Assembly (NCBI GenBank): GCA_964651535.1
Contig: CAZYYE010000001.1
Span: 930,001-994,000, forward strand
Source of the DNA: Terrimesophilobacter sp964651535
Lineage (GTDB): Bacteria; Actinomycetota; Actinomycetes; Actinomycetales; Microbacteriaceae
Length of the DNA stretch: 64,000 bases
Direction: 5' to 3'
The notes beneath the pieces are model-generated. The model was not told where the DNA came from, ran no database searches, and was given only the letters and a program-made list of their open reading frames with translations. Positions 1 to 9,150 of this stretch are shown piece after piece (within the stretch, counting starts at the first letter, position 1; each line of letters begins with the position of its first letter). The position numbers and the translations under genes are program-made.

Positions 1-2
1 AC

Positions 3-881
3 GACTACTGCTACCACGGCTCGGTCGACGAAGCATTCGCCACGCTCGACGAGAACGGGGCGGTCGTCGAGCGACGGGGAAACATCGGCGCGCCCGTCCC
101 ACCGTCCGAGACGACGGCCGTCGTGCCGTTCAACGACGTGGATGCCCTGGAGGCCCTAGTGGAGGCGGGAGACATCGCCGCGATGCTCATCGAGCCCGCG
201 CTCACCAACATTGGAATCGTCCTGCCCGATGCCGGATACCTCGAGGCCGTGCGCGACGCCTGCACGCGGCACGGCGTGATCCTCATCATCGACGAGACGC
301 ACACCATCAGCGCCGGACCTGGCGGAATGACGATGTCGCTTGGTCTCGAGCCCGACGCTGTCGTCGTCGGAAAGAGCATCGGCGGCGGAATTCCCGCGGG
401 AGCATTCGGAATGTCCGCCGAGTTCGCCGCGCGAGCGCGTGCGAGCGTCGATCTCGAAGACATCGATGTCGGAGGTGTCGGTGGAACGCTCGCCGGAAAT
501 GCGCTTTCCCTCGCGGGGATCCGCGCGACTCTCTCCGACGTTCTCACGCCGTCCGCATTCGAGAGCATGGCCGCGCGGGCGACGGAGTGGACGGCGGGGG
601 TCCAGGCCGCTCTCGACGAGTTCGACGTGCCATGGCAAGTCACCCAGCTGGGCGCGAGATCCGAGTACAGTTTTCGCGCGACGTCGCCGCGGGATGGCGC
701 GGAAGCGGCCGCGGCGGACGACTTCGAACTGCAGCAATACCTTCACCTGCACGCGCTCAACCGCGGGATTCTCATGACCCCGTTCCACAATATGGCGCTC
801 ATGTGCCCGACCACCTCGAGCGCCGATGTAACCCGCCACACGGTGGCATTCCGTGAGGCAGTGGCGAGTTTGTTCGACTGA
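3..881 (+). CDS. Class-III PLP-dependent aminotransferase / aminomutase, 5' partial
   Basis: The open frame runs in from the left edge, so the N-terminus lies outside the window. The visible 292 residues are the C-terminal two thirds of a fold-type-I PLP enzyme of the class-III family. DETHTISAGPGG carries the Asp that contacts the pyridine nitrogen, and VVVGKSIGGGIPAG carries the Schiff-base Lys. The look is closer to glutamate-1-semialdehyde 2,1-aminomutase-like members than to GabT. It precedes two polyamine-type binding proteins, so an amine or amino-acid substrate is plausible, but the exact substrate cannot be read from the sequence. Confidence 0.85.
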   Translation, partial: DYCYHGSVDEAFATLDENGAVVERRGNIGAPVPPSETTAVVPFNDVDALEALVEAGDIAAMLIEPALTNIGIVLPDAGYLEAVRDACTRHGVILIIDETHTISAGPGGMTMSLGLEPDAVVVGKSIGGGIPAGAFGMSAEFAARARASVDLEDIDVGGVGGTLAGNALSLAGIRATLSDVLTPSAFESMAARATEWTAGVQAALDEFDVPWQVTQLGARSEYSFRATSPRDGAEAAAADDFELQQYLHLHALNRGILMTPFHNMALMCPTTSSADVTRHTVAFREAVASLFD

Positions 882-940
882 ATCTCACGAACGGGAGCTC
901 GTGTGTACCCCGTTTTGGTGCCCTTCACGATGCACCGCGT

Positions 941-967
941 GTGCCAGTATCAAACAGGGGGCACAAC
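941..967 (+). promoter_or_regulatory. Upstream block duplicated before both binding-protein genes
   Basis: The block gtgccagtatcaaacagggg recurs with two substitutions 1285 bp downstream (2226-2252), at the same distance before the second binding-protein gene. Conservation in otherwise diverged upstream DNA suggests a promoter or leader element that was copied with the gene and kept. An AGGGA at 987-991 is the likely ribosome binding site of the first gene. Confidence 0.4.
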
Positions 968-1002
968 GCTTCCTCTCACGACGTCGTTAGGGATCACGCA
1001 TC

Positions 1003-2160
1003 ATGCAGAGTTCGTTGTCGAGGAGAACCGTGCTTCAAGGCGCCGGAGTCGGCGCGTCCGCGCTGCTCCTGGCCGCATGTTCCAGCGGCGCCGGCGAGGT
1101 CCCTCAGGCAGCGATCGACCTGTCCGAGAAGCAGAAGTCGCTCCGATTCGACAGCCGGGACACGTACCGCAACACGACGGGCGAGGACTTCCCGCTCCTG
1201 GAAGGTTTCACTTCGTCGACCGGAATCCAGGTGACGTACACGAACGCGGTCAGTGACGACAACATCTATTACAACAAGGTGAAAGCCCAGTTGAAGCTGG
1301 GTCAGGACATCGGGGCGGATGCCGCGGTGCTGAGCGACTGGATGGCCGAGCGGTGGATCCGGCTCGGGTACGTTCAGGGTCTCGACCTCGACCGAATCCC
1401 GAACATCTCGAACATCCGCCCGCGATTTGCCCGACCTGCACACGATCCGAGCCGCAACCAGTCGTTGCCGTGGCGCAGCGGATTCACGGGGATCGCCTGG
1501 AACAAGGCCGAATTGCCGGACGGGTTGACGGCGGTGTCCGATCTGTGGGACCCGGCCCTCAAGGGCAGGGTTGGCGTGATGTCGGCGATGCGCGACAGCC
1601 TCGGACTCATCATGCTGGATGCCGGTGTCGACATTGAAGGCACCGAATGGGGGGATGCCGAATTCTCCGCCGCCGTCGGAACGTTGCGCGACCAGCTCGC
1701 GACCGGCCAGATCAGCGCCATCAAAGGCAATAAGTACAAGGAAGACCTGAAGAGCGGCAAAACCGTCGCGGCGATCGCGCGGGCCGGCGACATCATGCAG
1801 ATCAACCAGGAAGCCGGCGACCAGTGGGGTTTCGCGATTCCGGACAAGGGTGGTGTCCTGTGGAGTGATGTTGTCATCATCCCGATTGGTTCCACACATC
1901 GCAGCAACGCCGAAGACTTCATCAACTTCTACTACGACCCGATCCATGCCGTGGAGGTGGCTGCGGCGACCAACTTCATCTCACCCGTGGACATCCGCCA
2001 ACTTGAGATCGATGTTCTGGAGGAAGCCGTAGCCAGCAACCGGCTCGTGTTCCCCACACCCGTCACGTTCGAGTCCGTGAAGACGTTCCGCACGCTCACG
2101 CAAGGTGAGGAACAGCGATACGGCGCGCAGTACCAGACGGTACTTCTCGGGGCATCCTGA
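1003..2160 (+). CDS. Extracellular solute-binding lipoprotein, PotD-like (copy 1)
   Basis: 385 aa. The N-terminus SLSRRTVLQ followed by a hydrophobic stretch and LLLAAC-S is a twin-arginine signal with a lipobox, so the product is probably exported by Tat and lipid-anchored outside the membrane. The body resembles spermidine/putrescine-type ABC substrate-binding proteins. No permease or ATPase follows, so partners must lie upstream of the window or elsewhere. It is a tandem paralogue of the next gene (same start context, same C-terminus FRTLTQGEEQRYGAQYQTVL), with a 139-bp tract of complete identity at 1703-1841. A polyamine ligand is an inference from family resemblance only. Confidence 0.8.
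   Translation: MQSSLSRRTVLQGAGVGASALLLAACSSGAGEVPQAAIDLSEKQKSLRFDSRDTYRNTTGEDFPLLEGFTSSTGIQVTYTNAVSDDNIYYNKVKAQLKLGQDIGADAAVLSDWMAERWIRLGYVQGLDLDRIPNISNIRPRFARPAHDPSRNQSLPWRSGFTGIAWNKAELPDGLTAVSDLWDPALKGRVGVMSAMRDSLGLIMLDAGVDIEGTEWGDAEFSAAVGTLRDQLATGQISAIKGNKYKEDLKSGKTVAAIARAGDIMQINQEAGDQWGFAIPDKGGVLWSDVVIIPIGSTHRSNAEDFINFYYDPIHAVEVAAATNFISPVDIRQLEIDVLEEAVASNRLVFPTPVTFESVKTFRTLTQGEEQRYGAQYQTVLLGAS
1703..1841 (+). repeat. 139-bp tract identical to 2988-3126 (copy 1)
   Basis: Base-by-base comparison shows complete identity with 2988-3126 at an offset of 1285 bp. The two genes differ at many positions, including silent ones, on both sides. The tract begins ccggccagatcagcgcc and ends ggtttcgcgattcc. 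Confidence 0.95.
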
Positions 2161-2287
2161 ATCGGTAGCCCCCGGAATGGGGTGCCGATGTGCCCCGAAA
2201 TGGTGGGGAAGTCCCGCCTGATCCCGTGCCACTATCGAACAGGGGTGACAACGCGCCCTGCCGCGATGCCATGGGGGAATGTGCACG

Positions 2288-3445
2288 ATGCTGAATTCAT
2301 TGTCGAGGAGAACCGTCCTTCAGGGCGCTGGAGTCGGAGCCTCAGCGCTGCTCCTCGCGGCGTGCAGTTCGGCGACTGCCGCGAAACCGAAAGCGGCCGT
2401 CGACAAGTCGGATACGCAGAAGTCGCTCCGGTTCGACAGCCGGGACACGTACCGGAACACCACGGGCGAAGATTTCCCCCTCCTGGCCGAGTTCGCGCAA
2501 GCAACCGGCATTGCCGTCACGTATACGAATGCGGTCAGTGACGACAACGTGTACTACGGCAAGGTCAAGAACCAGCTCAAGATGGGTCACGATATCGGCG
2601 CCGATGCGTCTGTGCTGAGCGAATGGATGGCCGCTCGATGGATTCGCCTTGGTTACCTTCAGGAGATCGAACGCGACAAGATCACGAATTTCGCGAACCT
2701 GCGCTTGATGTTCCAGGACGCGCAGTTCGACCCGGGGCGGCGGTACTCGTTGCCGTGGCGCAGCGGATTCACGGGGATCGCGTGGAACAAGGAGGCCATC
2801 CCGGGCGGGTTGGCGACGGTGTCCGATCTGTGGGCTCCTGCACTTCACGGCAAAGTCGGCGTCATGTCCGCGATGCGCGACACCCTCGGTCTCATCATGC
2901 TCGATGCGGGCGTCGACATCTCGACCGACTCCTGGGGCGATGCGGAGTTCACCGCGGCCGTCGGAACCCTGCGCGACCAGGTCGCGGCCGGCCAGATCAG
3001 CGCCATCAAAGGCAATAAGTACAAGGAAGACCTGAAGAGCGGCAAAACCGTCGCGGCGATCGCGCGGGCCGGCGACATCATGCAGATCAACCAGGAAGCC
3101 GGCGACCAGTGGGGTTTCGCGATTCCCGGTCCCGGCGGTGTGCTGTGGAGCGATGTCGCCGTCATCCCGGTCGGGTCGACGCATCGCAGCAATGCCGAGG
3201 CGTTCATCAACTTCTATTACGAGCGCGAGAATGCAGTGCACGTCGCGGCGGCGACAAGCTTCATTTCACCCGTCGACGTTCGCCAACCGGAGATCGGCAC
3301 GATTCCTCAGGAGCTTTCGCGAAACGAAATGATCTTCCCGAGCGAGGCGACGTTCGGGACGACCAGGGCATTCCGCACGCTCACGCAAGGGGAGGAACAA
3401 CGCTACGGCGCCCAGTATCAGACGGTGCTGCTCGGCGGATCCTGA
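2288..3445 (+). CDS. Extracellular solute-binding lipoprotein, PotD-like (copy 2)
   Basis: 385 aa from the ATG at 2288. An in-frame ATG at 2279 exists, but aligning MLNSLSRRT with MQSSLSRRT of copy 1, and the ggggga box 11 nt upstream, favour 2288. Same Tat-type signal and lipobox (LLLAAC-S) as copy 1, and the same fold. The mature N-terminal region and the extreme C-terminal third differ most, which could mean a different ligand. It ends shortly before a GH13 alpha-glucosidase, but polyamine-type binding proteins do not usually bind sugars, so I infer no functional link. Confidence 0.8.
   Translation: MLNSLSRRTVLQGAGVGASALLLAACSSATAAKPKAAVDKSDTQKSLRFDSRDTYRNTTGEDFPLLAEFAQATGIAVTYTNAVSDDNVYYGKVKNQLKMGHDIGADASVLSEWMAARWIRLGYLQEIERDKITNFANLRLMFQDAQFDPGRRYSLPWRSGFTGIAWNKEAIPGGLATVSDLWAPALHGKVGVMSAMRDTLGLIMLDAGVDISTDSWGDAEFTAAVGTLRDQVAAGQISAIKGNKYKEDLKSGKTVAAIARAGDIMQINQEAGDQWGFAIPGPGGVLWSDVAVIPVGSTHRSNAEAFINFYYERENAVHVAAATSFISPVDVRQPEIGTIPQELSRNEMIFPSEATFGTTRAFRTLTQGEEQRYGAQYQTVLLGGS
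2988..3126 (+). repeat. 139-bp tract identical to 1703-1841 (copy 2)
   Basis: Second copy of the identical tract inside the paralogous binding-protein gene. Identity stops abruptly at both ends, the pattern expected of a gene-conversion tract. Confidence 0.95.
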
Positions 3446-3478
3446 CTCGGCGTGCGCGGCGGTCCTTCCGGCCATCGG

Positions 3479-3484
3479 TAGGGT
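3479..3484 (+). promoter_or_regulatory. -10 box TAGGGT before the alpha-glucosidase
   Basis: TAGGGT fits the actinobacterial TANNNT -10 pattern and ends 7 nt before the ATG at 3492. No ribosome binding site fits between them, so a leaderless or near-leaderless transcript is likely. Confidence 0.45.
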
Positions 3485-3491
3485 TGACATC

Positions 3492-5126
3492 ATGGACCGT
3501 TCAGAATGGTGGCGTTCCGCGGTCATCTACCAGGTGTATCCGCGGTCGTTCGCCGACTCGAATGGCGACGGCCTCGGCGACCTTCCAGGGATCGCCCGCC
3601 GGCTTCCTGCTCTGAAGGACCTCGGAGTCGATGCGGTGTGGCTGTCGCCGTTCTACACGTCGCCCCAGAACGACGCCGGCTATGACGTCGCCGACTATTG
3701 CGACGTTGACCCGCGCTTCGGAACCCTCGCCGATTTCGATGCCCTCGTGGCGGAAGCCCACGGACTCGGGTTGAGGCTCATCGTCGATCTCGTTCCGAAT
3801 CATTCCTCGGATCAGCACCCCTGGTTTCAGGAAGCCCTTGCATCCCCGGAAGGCAGCCCCGAGCGTGCCCGCTACCTTTTCCGCGAGGGCAAAGGCGCAC
3901 ACGGCGACATTCCGCCCAATAATTGGGAGTCCGTGTTCGGGGGCCCTGCCTGGACGAGGATCACACGACCGGACGGAACTCCTGGGCAGTGGTACCTGCA
4001 CCTTTTCGACGCGTCGCAACCGGATCTCGACTGGCGCAACCCCTGGGTGCGCGAGCAGTTCCGCGGCATCCTGAAATTCTGGCTCGATCGCGGAGTGGAC
4101 GGCTTTCGCGTGGATGTGGCTCACGGGCTCATCAAGAAGGAGGGCATGCCTGACTATGTTGCCCCCAAGGGAGCGGCGAGCATGGGCGGGCTCGTCGAGA
4201 CGCCACCGTACTGGGCGCAACCCGGCGTGCACGAGATTTACCGCGATTGGCGCAAACTCGTCGAGGAGTACCCGGGGGACCGGGTTCTCGTCGCGGAGGC
4301 GTGGGTGAACCCGCTCTCGGAGCTTGCGCAGTGGGTGCGTCCGGATGAAATGCACCAGGCGTTCAACTTCGAGTATTTGGGGACCAGGTGGGATGCTCCG
4401 GCCGTGCGCAAGGTCATCACTGACTCGCTTTCAGCTTTCGGCGCGGTCGGCGCTCCGAGCACGTGGGTGCTGTCCAACCACGATGTCGTTCGGCACGCAA
4501 CGCGGCTCGCAATCACGTCGGAGAATCCGCAGGGAGAGGGGATCGGGCCGAAGTCGCCGGACAAGCCCGACCGCGCAATTGGGCTTCGTCGAGCGCGGGC
4601 CGCGACGCTCCTCATGCTCGCCTTGCCGGGAAGCGCGTACGTTTACCAGGGCGAGGAGCTCGGGCTCCCCGAGGACATGGAGTTGCCTGATTCCGCCCGC
4701 CAGGATCCCACGTGGTTCCGCACGAACCACAAGCGGTACGGGCGGGACGGCTGCCGAGTGCCGATCCCGTGGGAGGCGGAATCGCCAGCGTACGGCTTCA
4801 GCGCGACCGGCGAAAGCTGGCTGCCGCAACCCGCGGACTGGGCGGGATACGCGCGGGACGCTCAGGAGGGCCGCCCGGGTTCGACGCTCGAACTCTACAA
4901 ATCCGCGTTTGAACTGCGTGCTGAGCAGGAGCTGGGCACGGGCGAGCTGAAGTGGCTTCCCGGGTATCCAGCGACGGTGGTTGCATTCCGAAACGGAAAC
5001 GTGAGCGTGATTGCAAACATGGGGACGAAAGCCGTGCCACTGCCAGCGGGCGTCGTCGCACTGTCATCCGGGACGGTTTCGTCGGACATTCCGGGCGAGA
5101 CGACCGTGTGGCTGACCGACTCCTAA
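3492..5126 (+). CDS. GH13 alpha-glucosidase / oligo-1,6-glucosidase family
   Basis: 544 aa, usual length for the family. Hydrolyses alpha-glucosidic bonds of short oligosaccharides in the cytoplasm; there is no signal peptide. Visible GH13 blocks: YQVYPRSFADSNGDGLGDL near residue 14, DLVPNHSS (region I), GFRVDVAHG with nucleophile Asp208, VAEAW with acid/base Glu269, and SNHD with Asp331. The calcium/TIM-barrel entry NGDGLGDL is typical of oligo-1,6-glucosidase and trehalose-type enzymes. Substrate specificity is not resolved. Its stop codon overlaps the stop of the converging asparaginase gene by four bases. Confidence 0.92.
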   Translation: MDRSEWWRSAVIYQVYPRSFADSNGDGLGDLPGIARRLPALKDLGVDAVWLSPFYTSPQNDAGYDVADYCDVDPRFGTLADFDALVAEAHGLGLRLIVDLVPNHSSDQHPWFQEALASPEGSPERARYLFREGKGAHGDIPPNNWESVFGGPAWTRITRPDGTPGQWYLHLFDASQPDLDWRNPWVREQFRGILKFWLDRGVDGFRVDVAHGLIKKEGMPDYVAPKGAASMGGLVETPPYWAQPGVHEIYRDWRKLVEEYPGDRVLVAEAWVNPLSELAQWVRPDEMHQAFNFEYLGTRWDAPAVRKVITDSLSAFGAVGAPSTWVLSNHDVVRHATRLAITSENPQGEGIGPKSPDKPDRAIGLRRARAATLLMLALPGSAYVYQGEELGLPEDMELPDSARQDPTWFRTNHKRYGRDGCRVPIPWEAESPAYGFSATGESWLPQPADWAGYARDAQEGRPGSTLELYKSAFELRAEQELGTGELKWLPGYPATVVAFRNGNVSVIANMGTKAVPLPAGVVALSSGTVSSDIPGETTVWLTDS

Positions 5127-6130
5127 AAGGCGACGCGGATATGGCCGACGGGGACTCCGCCGCCGAGCACTTGCTCGGTGACGAGCGCTGAAACGCGGTC
5201 GGCGTCATCCCGCGTGATGGTTCCCGCTCGAGCAAGTAGCTCCAGTGCCACAAGGCTCGTGATGCGGTGGCTGCCGTCCAGCGACTTCATGGCGACAGCG
5301 GTCCCGTCCGCTGCGCCCATTGCGATGACGCCTTCCGCGCCGCCCTTGCACAGCAGCCCGAGTTCCTCGATCACGATCGTGTTCGCCCTGCCGGGGCCGT
5401 CGATCGCCCAGGGGTAGTCCTGGATGGCAGCCGCCAGCCGCGCGACGTCCGCGTCATCGCCGCTCGCGTTCCTGCCTCGGGCGACGAGCGAAAACACTCT
5501 GGCGAGCGCGCGCAGGCTCACGGCGAACAGCGGAGCGCCGCAACCGTCTACGCCGACGTGCCCGACGGGTTCGCCCGTGAACTCCTCGATCGTTTCGCGG
5601 ATGCGCACCTGCAGCGGGTGCTGCGGGTCCAGGTAGTTCTCGATCGGCCAGCCGTTCTCGACGCACGCGAGCAGGAACGCCGCGTGCTTTCCCGAACAGT
5701 TCATCGTGGCGCGGCGTTTTCCGCCGCTCGTTCGCGCGACGGCTGCTGAGGATGTGTTTCCCGGCCAGTCGAGCGGGCACTGGAGCGCATCCTCCGTGAG
5801 TCCCGCCCGCTCGAGCAACTGCAGGACCACCTCGACGTGCGCTGGCGTTCCCGAATGGCTTGCCGACGCGAGGACGAGCTGGGCGCCCTCGAGTGAGACA
5901 CCGGACCTCAAAACCGCCAGAGCCTGCATGGGTTTGAGGGAGGAGCGCGGGTACACGAGCGCATCCACGTCGCCGAGCGCATCGATCACGGTGCCATCCG
6001 CTGCGAGGCTCACCGCCGCACCGAGATGCCGCGACTCCTCGAGGCCGTTTCGTTCGATCGTCGCCAATTCGACGACCCCGCCGACCTCGAGGGCGTGCGC
6101 GCGCTGGGGGTCGCCGGCAGCGTGGGTCAC
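5123..6130 (-). CDS. L-asparaginase II family (Rhizobium etli-type)
   Basis: 335 aa; hydrolyses L-asparagine to aspartate and ammonia in the family's characterised members. Motifs of this beta-lactamase-like family are intact: PRSSLKP (the SxxK motif, residues 61-67), SASHSGTP, NCSGKHA (144-150) and VDGCGAP. It is unrelated to the classical AnsA/AnsB fold. The GTG start shares four bases (GTGA) with the stop of gabT, so the two are translationally coupled, and both feed nitrogen and carbon from amino compounds into central metabolism. Confidence 0.87.
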   Translation of the reverse strand: MTHAAGDPQRAHALEVGGVVELATIERNGLEESRHLGAAVSLAADGTVIDALGDVDALVYPRSSLKPMQALAVLRSGVSLEGAQLVLASASHSGTPAHVEVVLQLLERAGLTEDALQCPLDWPGNTSSAAVARTSGGKRRATMNCSGKHAAFLLACVENGWPIENYLDPQHPLQVRIRETIEEFTGEPVGHVGVDGCGAPLFAVSLRALARVFSLVARGRNASGDDADVARLAAAIQDYPWAIDGPGRANTIVIEELGLLCKGGAEGVIAMGAADGTAVAMKSLDGSHRITSLVALELLARAGTITRDDADRVSALVTEQVLGGGVPVGHIRVAF

Positions 6131-7506
6131 AGGGTGGCGAGCGCGTCCTCGATCACGCTCAACGCATCCAGGATCTGTTCGTCGCTGATCGCGAGGCTCG
6201 GCAGGAACCGGATGACGTTGCCATTCGTGCCCGCGGTGAGCAGGATCACTCCGCGCTCGAACGCGTAGCGAGAAATGGCGGTCACCGCGGCGGCGTTGGG
6301 TTCCTTCGTCGTCGCGCCCGTGCCGGGCTGCACGAACTCGATCGCGATCATCGCGCCGATGCCGCGCACGTCGCCGATGACATCGAACGTCTTCTGCAGG
6401 CGCAGCAGCTCTGGTTTGAGGGTGTTTTCGATGCGCACGGCTTCCGCGAGCAGCCCGTCCTTCTCGATCGAGTCGAACACCGCGATCGCCGCAGCGGCGG
6501 AGACGGGATTCCCGCCGAACGTGCCGCCGAGGCCGCCGGGGTGGGATGCGTCCATGATCTCGGCGCGACCGGTGACGGCGGCGAGAGGAAGGCCGCCGGC
6601 GATGCCCTTCGCCGACAGCACGAGGTCGGGAACGAGCCCGAAGTGCTCGCTCGAGAAGTATTTTCCGGTGCGGCCCATGCCGGCCTGGATTTCATCGGCA
6701 ATGAACACGATGCCGTTTTCCGTGCACCACTTCTGCAGCGCAGGGAGATAACCGTCCGCCGGGACCATGAAGCCGCCCTCGCCCTGAATGGGTTCGACGA
6801 CAAGGCACGCGAGGTCGGCTGCGCCGGCGGTTTTCTCCAGGAACGAGATCGTGCGCGCGGCGGCTTCCGCTCCCGTGAGGCCGTCACGGTACGGGTACGA
6901 GTTCGGTGCGTGGTGGATGTCGCCGGCGAACGGCCCGAAACCGAGCTTGTACGGCATGGACTTGTAGTTCATGGCCATCGTGAGGTTCGTGCGGCCGTGG
7001 AACGCGTGGTCGAGTACCGCGACGGCCTTGCGCCCCGTGTGCTTGCGGGCGATCTTCACGCCGTTCTCGACCGCTTCGGCTCCCGCGTTCACGAGAAGGG
7101 ACTTCTTCGGGAAATCTCCCGGGGTGTGCGCCGCGAGGAGCTCTGCGACACGAACGTAGCCTTCGTACGGCGTGATCGTGAACAGGCCGTGCGTGAGTTC
7201 GCCCACCTGATGGCGAGCCGCCGCGACGACGGCGTCATCCGTGTGCCCGATCGTCGTCACGCCGATGCCCGACCCGAGGTCGATGAACTGGTTGCCGTCG
7301 ACGTCGACGAGAATCGCACCGTGCGCGCGCTCGACGTAGACGGGGAAGCCCGATGCTGCGCCGCTGGCCACAACCGCGTTGCGTCGCTCGTGGAGGGCGA
7401 GAGATTTGGGGCCGGGAATCGCGGTCGCCACGAGACGTTCCGCGGGAAACGTGGACCGGCCGGAGCCGGAAGGCGAGGTTACGGTGGGAGCGAGCGTGTC
7501 AGTCAT
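6127..7506 (-). CDS. gabT: 4-aminobutyrate aminotransferase
   Basis: 459 aa class-III PLP aminotransferase that moves the amino group of GABA (or a related omega-amino acid) to 2-oxoglutarate, giving succinate semialdehyde. FIADEIQAGMGRTG holds the PLP-binding Asp and LVLSAKGIAGGLPLAA holds the Schiff-base Lys. Length and the N-terminal PGPKSLALHERR segment fit GabT well. It is first in a two-gene operon with the asparaginase. A minus-strand TAGAAT (complement of 7516-7521) lies just upstream of the ATG. Confidence 0.9.
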   Translation of the reverse strand: MTDTLAPTVTSPSGSGRSTFPAERLVATAIPGPKSLALHERRNAVVASGAASGFPVYVERAHGAILVDVDGNQFIDLGSGIGVTTIGHTDDAVVAAARHQVGELTHGLFTITPYEGYVRVAELLAAHTPGDFPKKSLLVNAGAEAVENGVKIARKHTGRKAVAVLDHAFHGRTNLTMAMNYKSMPYKLGFGPFAGDIHHAPNSYPYRDGLTGAEAAARTISFLEKTAGAADLACLVVEPIQGEGGFMVPADGYLPALQKWCTENGIVFIADEIQAGMGRTGKYFSSEHFGLVPDLVLSAKGIAGGLPLAAVTGRAEIMDASHPGGLGGTFGGNPVSAAAAIAVFDSIEKDGLLAEAVRIENTLKPELLRLQKTFDVIGDVRGIGAMIAIEFVQPGTGATTKEPNAAAVTAISRYAFERGVILLTAGTNGNVIRFLPSLAISDEQILDALSVIEDALATL

Positions 7507-7544
7507 AGTGTTCCCATTCTATCGACGGTGGTAGCGTGCTGAGC

Positions 7545-8015
7545 GTGCGAACCGAACATCACTATGAAACGTCGATCGAGTGGCTCGGCAACCGGGGGAC
7601 CGGCACGAGCGGCTACCGCGAGTACGGGCGGGAGGTGGTGCTGACGGCGGAGGGCAAGCACCCCATCGAAGGCTCGGCTGATCGCACGTTCCATGGCAAC
7701 GCGGAGCGCTGGAACCCCGAGGACATGCTCCTTGGCGCCCTCAGCCAATGCCATTTGCTCAGCTATCTGCACGTCGCCGTCCTGCACGGGGTCGTCGTCA
7801 CGGCGTACACGGACGACGCGGTGGGAACCATGGCGCAAACGCCGGATGGCGGGGGCCATTTCACCTCGGTGACGCTTCGCCCGGTCGTGACCGTGGCCTC
7901 CGCCGACATGGTGGATGCCGCGATCGCCGCGCACGGGGAGGCGAGCGCGAAATGCTTCATCGCCAACTCGGTGAACTTTCCCGTTCGTCACGAACCCCGA
8001 GTCGTCGTAGGCTGA
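7545..8015 (+). CDS. OsmC/Ohr family peroxide-reductase-like protein
   Basis: 156 aa from GTG 7545 (an in-frame GTG at 7536 would overlap the apparent -10 TAGCGT at 7532-7537). Two conserved cysteines of the family are present: GALSQCHLLSYLH (peroxidatic) and EASAKCFIANSVNFPV (resolving). Members reduce organic hydroperoxides or act on small electrophiles in the cytoplasm. It is divergent from gabT and stands alone. Whether it is OsmC, Ohr or a YhfA-like subgroup cannot be settled by eye. Confidence 0.85.
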   Translation: MRTEHHYETSIEWLGNRGTGTSGYREYGREVVLTAEGKHPIEGSADRTFHGNAERWNPEDMLLGALSQCHLLSYLHVAVLHGVVVTAYTDDAVGTMAQTPDGGGHFTSVTLRPVVTVASADMVDAAIAAHGEASAKCFIANSVNFPVRHEPRVVVG

Positions 8016-8100
8016 GGGGCTGGCGGGCTCCTGTCAGCTTGTGCCTAAGTTCCTTCGGCAGGATGATCACGCAAACATTTCTGACGACGAAAGCAGCCCT

Positions 8101-9093
8101 GTGCAAAAAATCATCACGGTATTCGCCCTTGCGAGCATGGTCGCCATCCCGCTCGTCGGATGCAGCACTCCCGCGAATGCCGGGTGCATCGCACTGCCCG
8201 GCCCGCACTCCTCGCAGATCACGGCGACGGGTACGTTCGGCGACGAGCCGACGGTGACCTTGCCCCCCGCCTTCGAGGCGACCGAGACCGAGCGAAGCGT
8301 CCTCATCTCCGGAACGGGAGAGTCCGCGGTGGAAGGCCAGCTCGTTGAAGCCCACTACGCCGTCTACAACGCGTCAACGGGACAAGCCATCGAGTTGAAC
8401 CCCGGCTCCACCTGGAGCAAAGGGAACTTCGTGCTCACCGAAAAACAGAATGACACGCTCCCCGGACTGTACAAGTCGTTGATCTGTTCCAAGGCGGGAG
8501 ATCGCGTGGTTTCCGCCGTGCCCTCGAGCGAACTCTTCGGCGGGCTCAATATGGACCTGTCCGACAGGGGCATCGGCAGCACCGACACCGTCGTCTTCAT
8601 TTTCGACGTCAGCAACGTGGGGCCGGCTCCGACCCCGACTCCGACTCCGAGCCCGACCGCCGCGCCGCTTCCGACTCCCACCGAGTGGGTCGACAACGTC
8701 CCCGCGGTGGATCTCTCCGGTGACGTGCCGGTTGTGACGCTTCCGGATGCGCCACCGTCCGAGGAACTGGAGCTCAAGGTGATCGCTGAAGGCACGGGCG
8801 ACACCGTGGCAGACCAGAACTCCAGCGTCACCGTCGACTATCAGGGTATTTCGTGGGACGACGGGACGATCTTCGACCAGAGCTATACGAGGGAAGGGCC
8901 ATCGTCGTTCGCGGTGAGCGGCGTCATCCAGGGGTTTGCGGCCGCCATGATCGGCCAGAAGGTGGGCTCGACCCTCCTCGTCACGATCCCGCCGAAGTAC
9001 GCGTACGGCCTGGCCGGGGAGTCCGGCCACGCGCTTGCGGGGCAGACGCTCGTGTTCCTCATCCAGATTCGCGACGTGCTCAACGCCGAGTAA
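8101..9093 (+). CDS. FKBP-type peptidyl-prolyl isomerase lipoprotein, two FKBP units
   Basis: 330 aa from GTG 8101. This start puts VQKIITVF...VAIPLVGC-S at the N-terminus as a lipoprotein signal; the longer frame from 8041 would bury it behind 20 polar residues. A first, degenerate FKBP-like unit is followed by a Pro/Thr-rich linker (PTPTPTPSPT) and a clear C-terminal FKBP domain (SSVTVDYQGISWDDGTIFDQS ... LVTIPPKYAYG). It should sit on the outer face of the membrane and assist folding of exported proteins, as in other actinobacterial FKBP lipoproteins. Confidence 0.85.
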   Translation: MQKIITVFALASMVAIPLVGCSTPANAGCIALPGPHSSQITATGTFGDEPTVTLPPAFEATETERSVLISGTGESAVEGQLVEAHYAVYNASTGQAIELNPGSTWSKGNFVLTEKQNDTLPGLYKSLICSKAGDRVVSAVPSSELFGGLNMDLSDRGIGSTDTVVFIFDVSNVGPAPTPTPTPSPTAAPLPTPTEWVDNVPAVDLSGDVPVVTLPDAPPSEELELKVIAEGTGDTVADQNSSVTVDYQGISWDDGTIFDQSYTREGPSSFAVSGVIQGFAAAMIGQKVGSTLLVTIPPKYAYGLAGESGHALAGQTLVFLIQIRDVLNAE

Positions 9094-9138
9094 GGGCGCG
9101 CACGGCCGCTGAACGGCGCATCTCCAGCCAACGGGAGG

Positions 9139-9144
9139 TACTCT
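9139..9144 (+). promoter_or_regulatory. -10 box TACTCT before the site-2 protease
   Basis: TACTCT (TANNNT) is followed by exactly six bases and the ATG at 9151, the geometry of a leaderless promoter. A GGAGG lies inside and ahead of the box, too far from the ATG to act as a normal ribosome binding site. Confidence 0.45.
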
Positions 9145-9150
9145 CACACC

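Noticed and set aside
8041..8100. Upstream start for the FKBP lipoprotein
   Set aside because: It would place 20 charged residues before the lipoprotein signal peptide.
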